DNA of 63,318 bases from Methylococcaceae bacterium. GTDB lineage: Bacteria > Pseudomonadota > Gammaproteobacteria > Methylococcales > Methylomonadaceae. The notes beneath the pieces are model-generated. The model was not told where the DNA came from, did not search any database, and saw only the letters and a list, made by a program, of their open reading frames with translations. Position 1 is the stretch's first letter. Every line of letters starts with the position of its first letter. The stretch is taken from NCBI GenBank assembly GCA_013140705.1, contig JABFSH010000030.1, forward strand, positions 1 through 63,318, read 5' to 3'. Positions 34,319 to 42,327 of the stretch are shown here, one piece after another. Position numbers and translations under genes: made by a program.

Positions 34319-36397
34319 TCAAAGCTCTGCTTCCCTCGACTTACTCAATAAATATTGCATGCTGCTACGCAGTTTGGCGGGCTGAACCGGCTTATGCAAA
34401 AGTGGATAGCCACTGGCATCGGCCTCCCGTAACCGATCAGGTCCCGTATCACCGGTAAGAATTAATACGGCGACCGGATAACCCAATCGGATTTGTAATT
34501 GCCTTGCGACCTCGATCCCGGAAACATTGTCGGGCAACCGATAATCAACCAGCAGCAAATCCAAAGGTTGCTCAATGATAGCGAGTTTTTCTTCCGCTTC
34601 GATTGATGATCCGGCGGTTATGACATGACAGCCCCAACGCGTCAACAATCCACGCATGCCTTCCAACACGGCGATGTCATCTTCCAGAACCAGCACCAAA
34701 CGTCCCGCCAATATGTTATTGAGCAGAGAAGGTTTCTCAGCTGATAACTTCGACTCTGCATCTATGCTTTGATGAGCTAATGGCAAGGTGATTGAAAAAC
34801 AGGAGCCTTGGCCAAGACGTGAAGCCACTTTGACTTCATGGTGTAAAAGCTGACCGAGCAGTTTCACAATCGCCAGACCCAAGCCAAGTCCTTGCCGACG
34901 GTCGCGTGCCGGATTCTGTAACTGATGGAATTCGACAAAGATTTCCTCAAGCTGGTCTTCAGGAATACCCGACCCGTTGTCCCGCACCTGAATTTCAATT
35001 TTTTGCCCACGCCAGCGTGCAGCCACCAGAATGCGACCTTTTTCAGTATAGCGTAAGGCATTGCTGATCAAGTTACGCAGCATACGCTCCAACATCGCTG
35101 GATCGGTGTTGACGATGGCTAACGTGGGACGGAGATGCAATTCATTCTGGTTTTCCAAGGCAATCGGCTGAAATTCCGTACACAACCGCGTAAACAGCTC
35201 TCCAAGGGGAGCCGGTTCGAGGCAAGGCTTGACAACGCCGGCATCCAGTTTGGAAATATCCAGTAATGCATTGAGCATGGAATTGATGGCGGCGATTGAA
35301 TCATCAATCTGGCCGATCACTAACGCGGTTTCCGGACTATATACGCGATCGGACAATTCGGCAAAAAACAGCCCTAAGGCATGAATGGGCTGGCGAAGGT
35401 CATGACTGGCGGCTGCTAGAAAACGGGTTTTGGCTGCATTGGCTTTTTCAAGCGCCTGTTCGCGCTTGATACGGTCACTGATATCCGTATAAGTTAGTAC
35501 CCGTCCACCTTGAGTTAGCTGGGCCTGCCGGATTTCGTAGACCTGCCCATTGTGCATTTGATACTCAGCTCCTCCGTCGGTGCTCAATATTAAGGGAGGA
35601 TCAGCAGCTTCCAGCAACGCGGACAACTTGGCATCGGTAAAAACCTTTGCACCCGTCCCGCCAAGAAGATTGGTAAATTGCTGATTCCACATGCGCAACC
35701 GATCATCCTGATCCGACATGCTAATGCCCTGACTCATATTTTCCAGCGCGGTTTCCAGTAATAGGGATTTCTCTTCAGATTCCTTACGGAGCGCGGCATT
35801 TTCGAAATTCAGATTTAAGGCATGATTAAGCATTTTGGCAATATTCAAGCTGCTTTTAAGGGCCAAAATGGTCAATAAAGAAAGAATTAATGACGTAGCA
35901 ATATACGCTTTACCTCCTTCCAGAAGGAGAAAATATACCAAGGGTAAGGCGATGGGCACCAAGATGGCAATCGCGGCAGGCAGATAACAAAACCAGGTGA
36001 GTACCCCGCCAATGACTTCTATGTTTAAGGTAATGACCATGATCATCACATTGGTTGGTTGCGAAGGGACCAAAAACCAAACTGCCGCCATCCCCCAACA
36101 CAAACCCACCAATGCTGCACTAAACATTAGGAAGCGCTTCACTCGCTGAATATTGGCTGTCAAAACCGATTTATGATTGTAGAAAAACTGCAGCACCATC
36201 CACCTGCAAAAGTTCAGTGAGGTGAGCATACCAAACCAGATCAACAGCAAACGATGGGATGCCATATCCCAAAGGCCGAATACCAGAAGCAGTGAGATAA
36301 ACAGCAAAGCAAAAAAGACATAGCGGCCTTGCTCTGTGGCAATCCATAGACGCTCGATTTCTATTTCTTTTTGAAATTTTTTCTCGATGATCTCCAT
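34319..36397 (-). CDS. Hybrid sensor histidine kinase (NahK/ErcS'-like)
   Basis: 692 aa. Five or six transmembrane helices occupy residues ~25-190. A PAS_7-type domain (LENMSQGISMSDQDDRLRMWN) lies at ~215-320. The HisKA segment FLAAASHDLRQPIHALGLF carries the phospho-His, followed by an ATPase domain (N box NLISNALRYTEKG, G boxes DNGSGIPEDQ and GLGLGLAIVK). A C-terminal receiver domain has Asp in LLLVDYRLPD. The PAS_7 plus RQPIHAL combination is typical of NahK/ErcS'. The signal is unknown. Confidence 0.92.
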   Translation of the reverse strand: MEIIEKKFQKEIEIERLWIATEQGRYVFFALLFISLLLVFGLWDMASHRLLLIWFGMLTSLNFCRWMVLQFFYNHKSVLTANIQRVKRFLMFSAALVGLCWGMAAVWFLVPSQPTNVMIMVITLNIEVIGGVLTWFCYLPAAIAILVPIALPLVYFLLLEGGKAYIATSLILSLLTILALKSSLNIAKMLNHALNLNFENAALRKESEEKSLLLETALENMSQGISMSDQDDRLRMWNQQFTNLLGGTGAKVFTDAKLSALLEAADPPLILSTDGGAEYQMHNGQVYEIRQAQLTQGGRVLTYTDISDRIKREQALEKANAAKTRFLAAASHDLRQPIHALGLFFAELSDRVYSPETALVIGQIDDSIAAINSMLNALLDISKLDAGVVKPCLEPAPLGELFTRLCTEFQPIALENQNELHLRPTLAIVNTDPAMLERMLRNLISNALRYTEKGRILVAARWRGQKIEIQVRDNGSGIPEDQLEEIFVEFHQLQNPARDRRQGLGLGLAIVKLLGQLLHHEVKVASRLGQGSCFSITLPLAHQSIDAESKLSAEKPSLLNNILAGRLVLVLEDDIAVLEGMRGLLTRWGCHVITAGSSIEAEEKLAIIEQPLDLLLVDYRLPDNVSGIEVARQLQIRLGYPVAVLILTGDTGPDRLREADASGYPLLHKPVQPAKLRSSMQYLLSKSREAEL

Positions 36398-36512
36398 TGG
36401 TCATACCTCGTCTGATAGGAATTACAATATCGGGGAGCATAACTGACTAGCAACGCAACGCCAACGAAGTTCCGCCGGTATAGGGTAGCGCTACCACGCA
36501 AGTGTCACAACT

Positions 36513-36732
36513 GGCCATTTGATCTATGCCTTTTAGTCTATCGTACCGGTTTATACGCCTTTTGGCATAGCCCCTTTGTCTAGCATCAAGCCGTTAATCT
36601 ATCCATTGAAATAATTATCCGCCTCGCTATACCCAAAAGCCATAGGGAATCCAATTTTTGACGCTGATGACCTAGATCGCTTGGGATATTTAATTTATCC
36701 AAAAATGTCATGATAATTTAAGCCAAGGACAT
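36513..36732 (+). promoter_or_regulatory. Upstream control region, copy A (GDSL/cytochrome module)
   Basis: Copy A of a ~220-bp non-coding region that recurs at 41894-42115. Shared blocks, in order, are GGCCATTTGATCTATGCC, GGCATAG with CCCTTTG, a CCAAAAG-CATAG word, TGACCTAG, TGGGATATTTAATT, and TGATAATTT ending in GGACAT. CTATGCC (36524-36530) and its inverse GGCATAG (36564-36570) are separated by 33 bp in both copies. It lies 154 bp before the GDSL start. The flanking parts of the 488-bp gap (36398-36512, 36733-36885) show no gene. Confidence 0.65.
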
Positions 36733-36885
36733 CGGTAGTTAGGCCAATACTGATGCCCTGATGAGAAGTATGAGCACTGTTAACGGTAATTTATGAGGCG
36801 CAAAAAAAAAGCTCAATAAAACAATCATCGTTAATCATTACTACGACTTTGATTTTAAAACAACAATAACTCTCTGGAGAAAGTC

Positions 36886-37812
36886 ATGAAAAGAAAATTC
36901 CTGCTTTGTCAGCTGTTGCTCATCTATATTCTGTTGCCATTTCAAGCCATTGCATCAAATACGCCTTTTAGCAATATCTTCGTATTTGGCGACAGTCTTT
37001 CTGATAACGGCAATATAAATTCACTCTCCCTTCCTGATCTCAGTTTTCTGAATAGCCCTCCTTTCAATCATGGCTTTACGAACGGTCCGTTTGCGGTGGA
37101 GGTTCTTGCCAACAATCTTAATCGTGATCAAAACTTACATTTAACTGTCAACCCGTCTTTGCATTTAGTCAATCGTTTACCGGTAGGTACTAATTATGCC
37201 GTGGCAGGAGCTCGAGCAGGTGCCACGGGCAACCCTTTATTCAACCTATCCAGTCAAGTGAATACATTTCTGGGAAGTCATTCCAACTCGGCCCCTAATG
37301 ATGCCCTCTATATCATTTTCATCGGCAGTAATGACGTTTTAGATGCTCTCCAAACATCTGACAGGCGTTTGATTACCACTGCTGTTGAAGCAATCGATAA
37401 TAGCCTTCGCGAACTTGTTTACGCCGGCGCTGAGTCAATTTTAGTGGTTAATGTGTCTGATCTTGGTCTCACACCAAGAGTCAGAGCACTGGGTACCGCT
37501 GTCGTCAAACAGGCAACGCGTCTGACTAATGACTTTAATAGTCAACTTGTGCGATATGTCCACAAAATTGAAAAAGAAAGACAAATCGATATCGTTGATT
37601 TTGATTTTTTTCAATTGTCACATACGGTTTCTGAAAACAGCGTTGGCTTGGGTTACATCAACACTACTGAAGCCTGTTTATTTAACACAAATTGTGTTGC
37701 TCAGGGAAAATTTGACGATTTTATTTACCTTGATGATATTCACCCAACAGCGGACGCGCAACAACGTATTGGACACGCTTTATATACTATTGTGCCGGAG
37801 TTGCCTGAATAG
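36886..37812 (+). CDS. Secreted GDSL/SGNH esterase or lipase
   Basis: 308 aa with a signal peptide (MKRKFLLCQLLLIYILLPFQAIAS). SGNH block I is FVFGDSLSDNGN (Ser ~37), block III is FIGSNDVLDAL, and block V is YLDDIHPTADAQ with the catalytic Asp and His. This matches the lecithinase/hemolysin-like GDSL hydrolases but without an autotransporter barrel, so the product is likely periplasmic or secreted. GGAGAAAGTC precedes the ATG. It is first in the module that also contains the RoxA-like cytochrome. Confidence 0.9.
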   Translation: MKRKFLLCQLLLIYILLPFQAIASNTPFSNIFVFGDSLSDNGNINSLSLPDLSFLNSPPFNHGFTNGPFAVEVLANNLNRDQNLHLTVNPSLHLVNRLPVGTNYAVAGARAGATGNPLFNLSSQVNTFLGSHSNSAPNDALYIIFIGSNDVLDALQTSDRRLITTAVEAIDNSLRELVYAGAESILVVNVSDLGLTPRVRALGTAVVKQATRLTNDFNSQLVRYVHKIEKERQIDIVDFDFFQLSHTVSENSVGLGYINTTEACLFNTNCVAQGKFDDFIYLDDIHPTADAQQRIGHALYTIVPELPE

Positions 37813-37824
37813 CCAATGCGTTTA

Positions 37825-37899
37825 TCAAGCGCAAAGTAGAACTTGTTATGGGTTGAACATTTCTTCCACTATTGAAATGTTTGAAGGCTTTGCGCTTGA
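37825..37899 (+). terminator. Long nested hairpin after the GDSL gene
   Basis: TCAAGCGCAAAG (37825-37836) pairs perfectly with CTTTGCGCTTGA (37888-37899). Inside it AACATTTC (37856-37863) pairs with GAAATGTT (37874-37881). It starts 12 bp after the GDSL stop. No T-run follows. It may end or stabilise the GDSL transcript, or be an element in its own right. Confidence 0.45.
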
Positions 37900-37993
37900 A
37901 GATTCGAATCTTTGTGAAAAGTACCTGCTTACTCTGATTTCCTGGCTCAACAAGGACACTTTTTTGGCTTACGGTTCTCTCAGCGCTAATTAA
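37877..37993 (+). pseudogene. Possible remnant of a ligase N-terminus, or a 38-aa ORF
   Basis: The frame from ATG at 37877 reads MFEGFALEDSNLCEKYLL and ends at 37993. The opening resembles the start of the AMP-forming ligase at 42328 (MEKLEDFALADSQRFLRML) at FALxDS and neighbouring positions. The ligase precedes a diheme cytochrome just as this fragment does. If the two modules are a duplication, this could be all that remains of a second ligase. The match is short, and chance cannot be excluded. Confidence 0.25.
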
Positions 37994-38031
37994 CTAGGTG
38001 ATCAGGCATACCAACTATGGAGTAAATTACA

Positions 38032-39735
38032 ATGAGACATAAAAGACTTGCATTATGCTTTTGGGGGGTAATGACATCGCTGTCTGCTTACGGTGACATT
38101 CCCAAACCTAATAGTGCTCCAAACCAGACAATTTTCCTGGATCAGCAGTGGACAGACAGCGAGCGCCAACGATTTTATTATACGCCACAGGGTTCTTACT
38201 TGATCCCGTACTCCTGGTATCTAGCCCTTGAGTCCGGCGACAATCACCGTCCTTTTAACGACAAAAGTAATATCCGTCTCTTTGGATATCTGGTTGATGA
38301 TTATTTTTCTTCGGAAAATCCTGACAAATTGCCCATCGGTTTCGCCAAGGAACCCGTAGAGCACGGGGAAACTTGGCTGGGTTACACGTGCGCCGCTTGT
38401 CATACCAACAATATTAATTACGAAGGCCAAACCATCCGAATCGAGGGTGGCCCTACTTTGGCAGATTTTACTGCTTTCCTTGACGGCCTGAATGCTGCTC
38501 TGGATTCCACTTTGCAAAACGAAAGGCAGTTCGACCGCTTTGCTCGCGCGGTTTTGGGGAAAGATGCTGACCCTGTAAAGCGATCAACCTTGTGGGCACA
38601 GGTCGCTGATCACAGCAATTGGCTCAAAGGGTTCGCCGGTCGTAGTAGGCCCACCCATGCATTTGGTGCGGGTCGTGTCGATGCATTCGGGATAATCATG
38701 AACGAAGTATTCGGCACCGACCTGGGTCAACCGAAGAATATCCTGAAACCCAATGCCCCGGTAAGCTATCCCTTTTTGTGGGGAACACCGCGGCACGATT
38801 TTGTGCAGTGGACGGGTTCTGCCTCTAACCCCTTCGGTCGCAATGTAGGCGAGGTTTTAGGTGCTTTCGGACACGTCAACCTGAATATTACAGATCGAGA
38901 TTTCGGATCAACTACGGCTAGAGCACGGGAACTGTTTGATCTTGAACGCCTAGTCGCCAAACTTGACAAGCCCAGCTGGCCGGAAGAGCTGCTGGGTCCT
39001 ATTGATCAGGCGAGTGCATTTCGAGGCCAGATACTCTACACGCAATCCCGCAATGGGGAAAAAAGCTGCGCCGATTGCCACTCATTGCAAGATAGCACAG
39101 GCCAGTATCCATCAACTCTACCGAAAGAAAATTTTTTCGGTGTCACGTTCGTCAAAACCCACATGACACCACTGAATGATATTGGTACCGACCCGCTCAC
39201 CGCGAAAAAATTTGCCTTGCGGAAAGTCGACCCAGGTGTCTTGACACAGCTGGTTCCTACGCCATTCATCAATGCCAGCGGCGAAGTTGAGGCTCCGGTT
39301 ATGCTGTCGATCCTGGTTAGAATCGCGGTACAGGATAGCATTGAGCAAGCACAACAGCCATTTAACGTGATGGAGAGTGCTGAGCTCATCGGTTATCGTC
39401 TGAAGGCCGACGGCCAGTCCTACCTGCCCCCGAATTTGCTCGCTTACCGGGCGCGGCCACTGGATGGCATTTGGGCTACGGCCCCTTATCTGCATAATGG
39501 TAGTGTACCTAACCTTTATGAACTTCTGTTACCACCCACCGAGCGTAGTAAAGTGTTTTATGTCGGAAACAGGGAGTTTAATCCGGAAACGGTTGGATTC
39601 AAATCCGGGCGTAGCAAGATTGGGTTTCGTTTCGATACCAGACGGCCTGGCAACCGAAATTCGGGGCACACCTACGGTACCGAGCTGAACGAGTTTGATC
39701 GCCTTGATCTTCTTGAGTTCTTGAAGACGCTATAA
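38032..39735 (+). CDS. Secreted diheme c-type cytochrome, RoxA/MauG-like
   Basis: 567 aa with a signal peptide. Heme motifs are CAACH (120-124) and CADCH (346-350). The C-terminal segment ARPLDGIWATAPYLHNGSVP is the hallmark of the family that includes rubber oxygenases RoxA/RoxB and related diheme oxidases, and FGRNVGEVLGAFG also fits. Classical cytochrome c peroxidases are shorter. Substrate may be a hydrophobic polymer or lipid, but no activity can be inferred. A paralogue is encoded at 43824. Confidence 0.82.
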   Translation: MRHKRLALCFWGVMTSLSAYGDIPKPNSAPNQTIFLDQQWTDSERQRFYYTPQGSYLIPYSWYLALESGDNHRPFNDKSNIRLFGYLVDDYFSSENPDKLPIGFAKEPVEHGETWLGYTCAACHTNNINYEGQTIRIEGGPTLADFTAFLDGLNAALDSTLQNERQFDRFARAVLGKDADPVKRSTLWAQVADHSNWLKGFAGRSRPTHAFGAGRVDAFGIIMNEVFGTDLGQPKNILKPNAPVSYPFLWGTPRHDFVQWTGSASNPFGRNVGEVLGAFGHVNLNITDRDFGSTTARARELFDLERLVAKLDKPSWPEELLGPIDQASAFRGQILYTQSRNGEKSCADCHSLQDSTGQYPSTLPKENFFGVTFVKTHMTPLNDIGTDPLTAKKFALRKVDPGVLTQLVPTPFINASGEVEAPVMLSILVRIAVQDSIEQAQQPFNVMESAELIGYRLKADGQSYLPPNLLAYRARPLDGIWATAPYLHNGSVPNLYELLLPPTERSKVFYVGNREFNPETVGFKSGRSKIGFRFDTRRPGNRNSGHTYGTELNEFDRLDLLEFLKTL

Positions 39736-39806
39736 GACAACTCATTGATATCAGGGTGATTCTTCGTATTAATTGTTAAGCTGGGTTATTACATTTCAAT
39801 AGATGG

Positions 39807-39867
39807 TTTAGTGAAATCAGACAGATTCTGTACTTCGGAAAGTTACTGTCTGTTTGATTTCACTAAG
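39807..39867. terminator. Stem-loop after the RoxA-like gene
   Basis: TTAGTGAAATCA (39808-39819) pairs perfectly with TGATTTCACTAA (39855-39866), and the inner GACAG/CTGTC bases can extend the stem. It lies in the 165-bp gap before the next lipoprotein gene. No T-run is present, so it may be an mRNA-stability hairpin rather than an intrinsic terminator. Confidence 0.45.
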
Positions 39868-39900
39868 CCGGATGTTATTTAACCTTCTTGGAGAATTCTA

Positions 39901-40704
39901 ATGAAACTCACTGCACTCATCGTAGCGATCATTTATCTTCAAGGCTGTACCACCCTAAAAGTACTTGATTTAGCAAAAGGTATTGAAAAAGGCTCGATTC
40001 AAGAAACCGTCAACGTTGAATCAATCTGGAACGATTCTTTACAAGCTGAATTTATCATTTGCATGAAGGATTACGGTAACTACCGCTATAAAATGAGGGA
40101 GCAGTTTATGCTCAAAATACCCAATAATCTGATCTCTCAAGAAATCGATGAGCGCATTCAGTTTAAGCAAAGAACGATCTCTGAATTAAAACAGAAGGAA
40201 GATCAGCATTGGTGGAGTTGGAGCCCTTATCAGGACAGAAACACTGTAAAAGTCTATGACCTGTCTGTAGTTGTTGATGACTATAGCTGCAACGATCCAA
40301 AAGCCAGCTGGAAAAAAATCCCGGCGCTGAAAGCGCCGGATCAGATTATTGCAGATGAAGCATTTTTCTACCGGGGTGAAAGTATCAAAAAAATGAAAGC
40401 CACGCATGAGCCATTTTTAATTTTTTCACTACCAGATAAGGACTCGTACAGTATAGAAACTGTATGCCCCTATTCAAAAGAGAATAATCCTTGCCTGCTT
40501 CTGGTATCAAAAACGCAGATTCAGGAGAAAGAAAACCCTCAACTTCACTATGATGAGATTTTGTCGGTCAACCAACTGATCTGGACTTCAGCACCAAAGC
40601 CTATGTGGTACTTAGCGATACCTTTCGCGGTGGTTGCTGATGCGGTTATTGTTGCCGTAATACTAACTTTAATAGGTGCAGCGAGAGGACCAGGAGGAGC
40701 CTGA
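39901..40704 (+). CDS. Hypothetical lipoprotein with C-terminal membrane helix
   Basis: 267 aa. A short signal with lipobox IYLQGC puts the lipidated Cys at residue 16. The middle is hydrophilic with several Trp-rich turns (DQHWWSWSPYQDRN). Near the C-terminus a hydrophobic helix (MWYLAIPFAVVADAVIVAVILTLIGAA, split by charged ends) precedes a Gly/Pro tail. CTTGGAG lies before the ATG. No known family was recognised. It follows the RoxA-like gene on the same strand. Confidence 0.7.
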   Translation: MKLTALIVAIIYLQGCTTLKVLDLAKGIEKGSIQETVNVESIWNDSLQAEFIICMKDYGNYRYKMREQFMLKIPNNLISQEIDERIQFKQRTISELKQKEDQHWWSWSPYQDRNTVKVYDLSVVVDDYSCNDPKASWKKIPALKAPDQIIADEAFFYRGESIKKMKATHEPFLIFSLPDKDSYSIETVCPYSKENNPCLLLVSKTQIQEKENPQLHYDEILSVNQLIWTSAPKPMWYLAIPFAVVADAVIVAVILTLIGAARGPGGA

Positions 40705-40783
40705 ATGTTGAAATCGTAGGAGTGATCTTACTGAAATTTCGCGGACGGGCAAGCAACTAAACATAAAGCGAGGAGGACTAGCG

Positions 40784-40921
40784 ATGCTATACCAACAATC
40801 GATAGTAAATTGGATTTATGAACATCAAAAGTGGCTCTCTGCCTTGCTTGCTGGCATATCCGTTAAAACCTTTGAAAAGCCGCTTGTGAACAAAGAGCCA
40901 GTGTACAAAAATCAGCTTTAA
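40784..40921 (+). CDS. Small ORF with strong ribosome binding site
   Basis: 45 aa: MLYQQSIVNWIYEHQKWLSA, then LLAGISVKTFEKPLVNKEPV and a short tail. GAGGAGGAC lies 6-14 bases before the ATG, one of the strongest Shine-Dalgarno matches in this region. The peptide has a weakly hydrophobic centre and no recognised motif. It sits between two lipoprotein genes in the accessory region. Confidence 0.4.
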   Translation: MLYQQSIVNWIYEHQKWLSALLAGISVKTFEKPLVNKEPVYKNQL

Positions 40922-40972
40922 CGATGCAAGCATTATAGTTTATGGTAAACGTCACATTTCAGGAGTAGATTT

Positions 40973-41677
40973 ATGAAAACAACTAGCCGCTTTACATCCG
41001 ACTATCTAAACGGATGTAAGCATATTGCAGGATTTACAGTAATTCCTTTTTTACTTTCAAGTTGTGCTTCCTACCATCTTTCAGATTACACTCCTGTAGT
41101 TCCTATCAATAAATTGAAGCATCAAGCTTCCTCTGTTTGTGGGATTGCCCCGTTTAATTACGAGCCTATCGATAAGAGCGATCAAGACTTGATGACACAA
41201 CAGGATCTCGCCAAGTGGAATGAAGTGTTCTTTCAAAGCATCAATCTATCGGATATCTGTGCTGATACGATTAGAATTGATACGATGCAGAGTCCAAAAA
41301 ATATCGACTATATCATTGATGGAACCCTGAAAAAGTTCTATTTCAAGAAAAATTGGGTTCCCATGCTTTTTCCACTTCACATTGGAATAAGTTTTTTCAC
41401 TCTGTCAATATACACTTGGGCGGCTGGACCCACCACAAGTACCAAGGTTAATCTTGAATATTTTGCGAACCTTAAGGATGCTAAAACGGGCAAGGTGATT
41501 ATTTCCGTTCCTGAAACTTTTGCCAGCACTGATGTTATGACAATTTATTCAAGGGACACCGAGAATCCCTATGGCAATCCTGGACTGGCCTTGTCTCCAA
41601 CCATGAATGATCTGGCTGTTAAATTAGCTGAAGCGCTGCGAAAAGATGCTGTTGTTCATACCATTCCAGTCAGATAG
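40973..41677 (+). CDS. Hypothetical lipoprotein
   Basis: 234 aa. A longer N-terminus leads to the lipobox IPFLLSSC (Cys at ~31); a later start is not available in frame. A GTLKKFYFKKNW segment is followed by a hydrophobic stretch (VPMLFPLHIGISFFTLSIY), then a beta-rich domain. The pattern resembles envelope lipoproteins with an assembly-type fold, but no family is assigned. CAGGAG precedes the ATG. Confidence 0.7.
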   Translation: MKTTSRFTSDYLNGCKHIAGFTVIPFLLSSCASYHLSDYTPVVPINKLKHQASSVCGIAPFNYEPIDKSDQDLMTQQDLAKWNEVFFQSINLSDICADTIRIDTMQSPKNIDYIIDGTLKKFYFKKNWVPMLFPLHIGISFFTLSIYTWAAGPTTSTKVNLEYFANLKDAKTGKVIISVPETFASTDVMTIYSRDTENPYGNPGLALSPTMNDLAVKLAEALRKDAVVHTIPVR

Positions 41678-41893
41678 GAAGTAGATTTGTTCGTTTCTCT
41701 GTTCTTTAACTTAGCATCTATTATCTCAATGTTTTTGAGTCATAACTTCAATGGTGTTTTTCCGTAAGACAGGGTTACGTCGGCCCTAGAAGTCAATGCG
41801 CGGAACGGGGTGCGAGGACCAGAATATTGACTTGTCCTTCGCCATATAGCGGTGTCTTTATAATAGGGTAACGCACTCTATAGCGTCAGGATC
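41678..41893. other. Intergenic, no gene seen
   Basis: No supported reading frame lies on either strand between the lipoprotein stop and control region B. It contains no obvious terminator. A plus-strand word TATAAT at 41859-41864 could be a -10 element but has no clear -35. Confidence 0.5.
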
Positions 41894-42115
41894 GGCCATT
41901 TGATCTATGCCATTTTGTTAATCGTTTCGTTTTATACCCTTTTTGGCATAGACCCTTTGGATTACTTCATCCAGCAAATCTATCAATAGCCATATCTATC
42001 CACTGGTCCATAAGCCAAAAGTCATAGTGAAACCCATTTTTATACACTAATGACCTAGGGCGCATGGGATATTTAATTCCCCAAGAAAATTCCTGATAAT
42101 TTGAATCCAGGACAT
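41894..42115 (+). promoter_or_regulatory. Upstream control region, copy B (ligase/cytochrome module)
   Basis: Copy B of the region at 36513-36732, with the same order of conserved words. The inverted pair CTATGCC (41905-41911) and GGCATAG (41945-41951) again has 33 bp between arms. TGACCTAG is at 42051-42058, 106 bp from GGCATAG, against 104 bp in copy A. It ends 213 bp before the ligase ATG. Conservation of words and spacing while the rest has diverged suggests protein-binding sites shared by two operons. Confidence 0.65.
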
Positions 42116-42327
42116 TGATAAATTAAGAAAATTAATGGTGTCTTGTATTACAAAAATATAAGGGTTATCAATTAAAGAGCGATGTTGCTAGGCGACGAAT
42201 TTATTTCCCCAATATACCCCAAATGGGTAAGTGAATGACTTCGATAAACTCACCATGAACGGCTTCCACTCGCCCCAACTGCGGTTCTTTAGGATTGATC
42301 TTTAACCGATTCAAAAGGTATATAAAG

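Noticed and set aside
37529-37876. Plus-strand open frame overlapping the GDSL 3' end
   Set aside because: It overlaps the clearly coding SGNH block V in another frame; only its last part beyond the GDSL stop is considered, as a possible ligase remnant.
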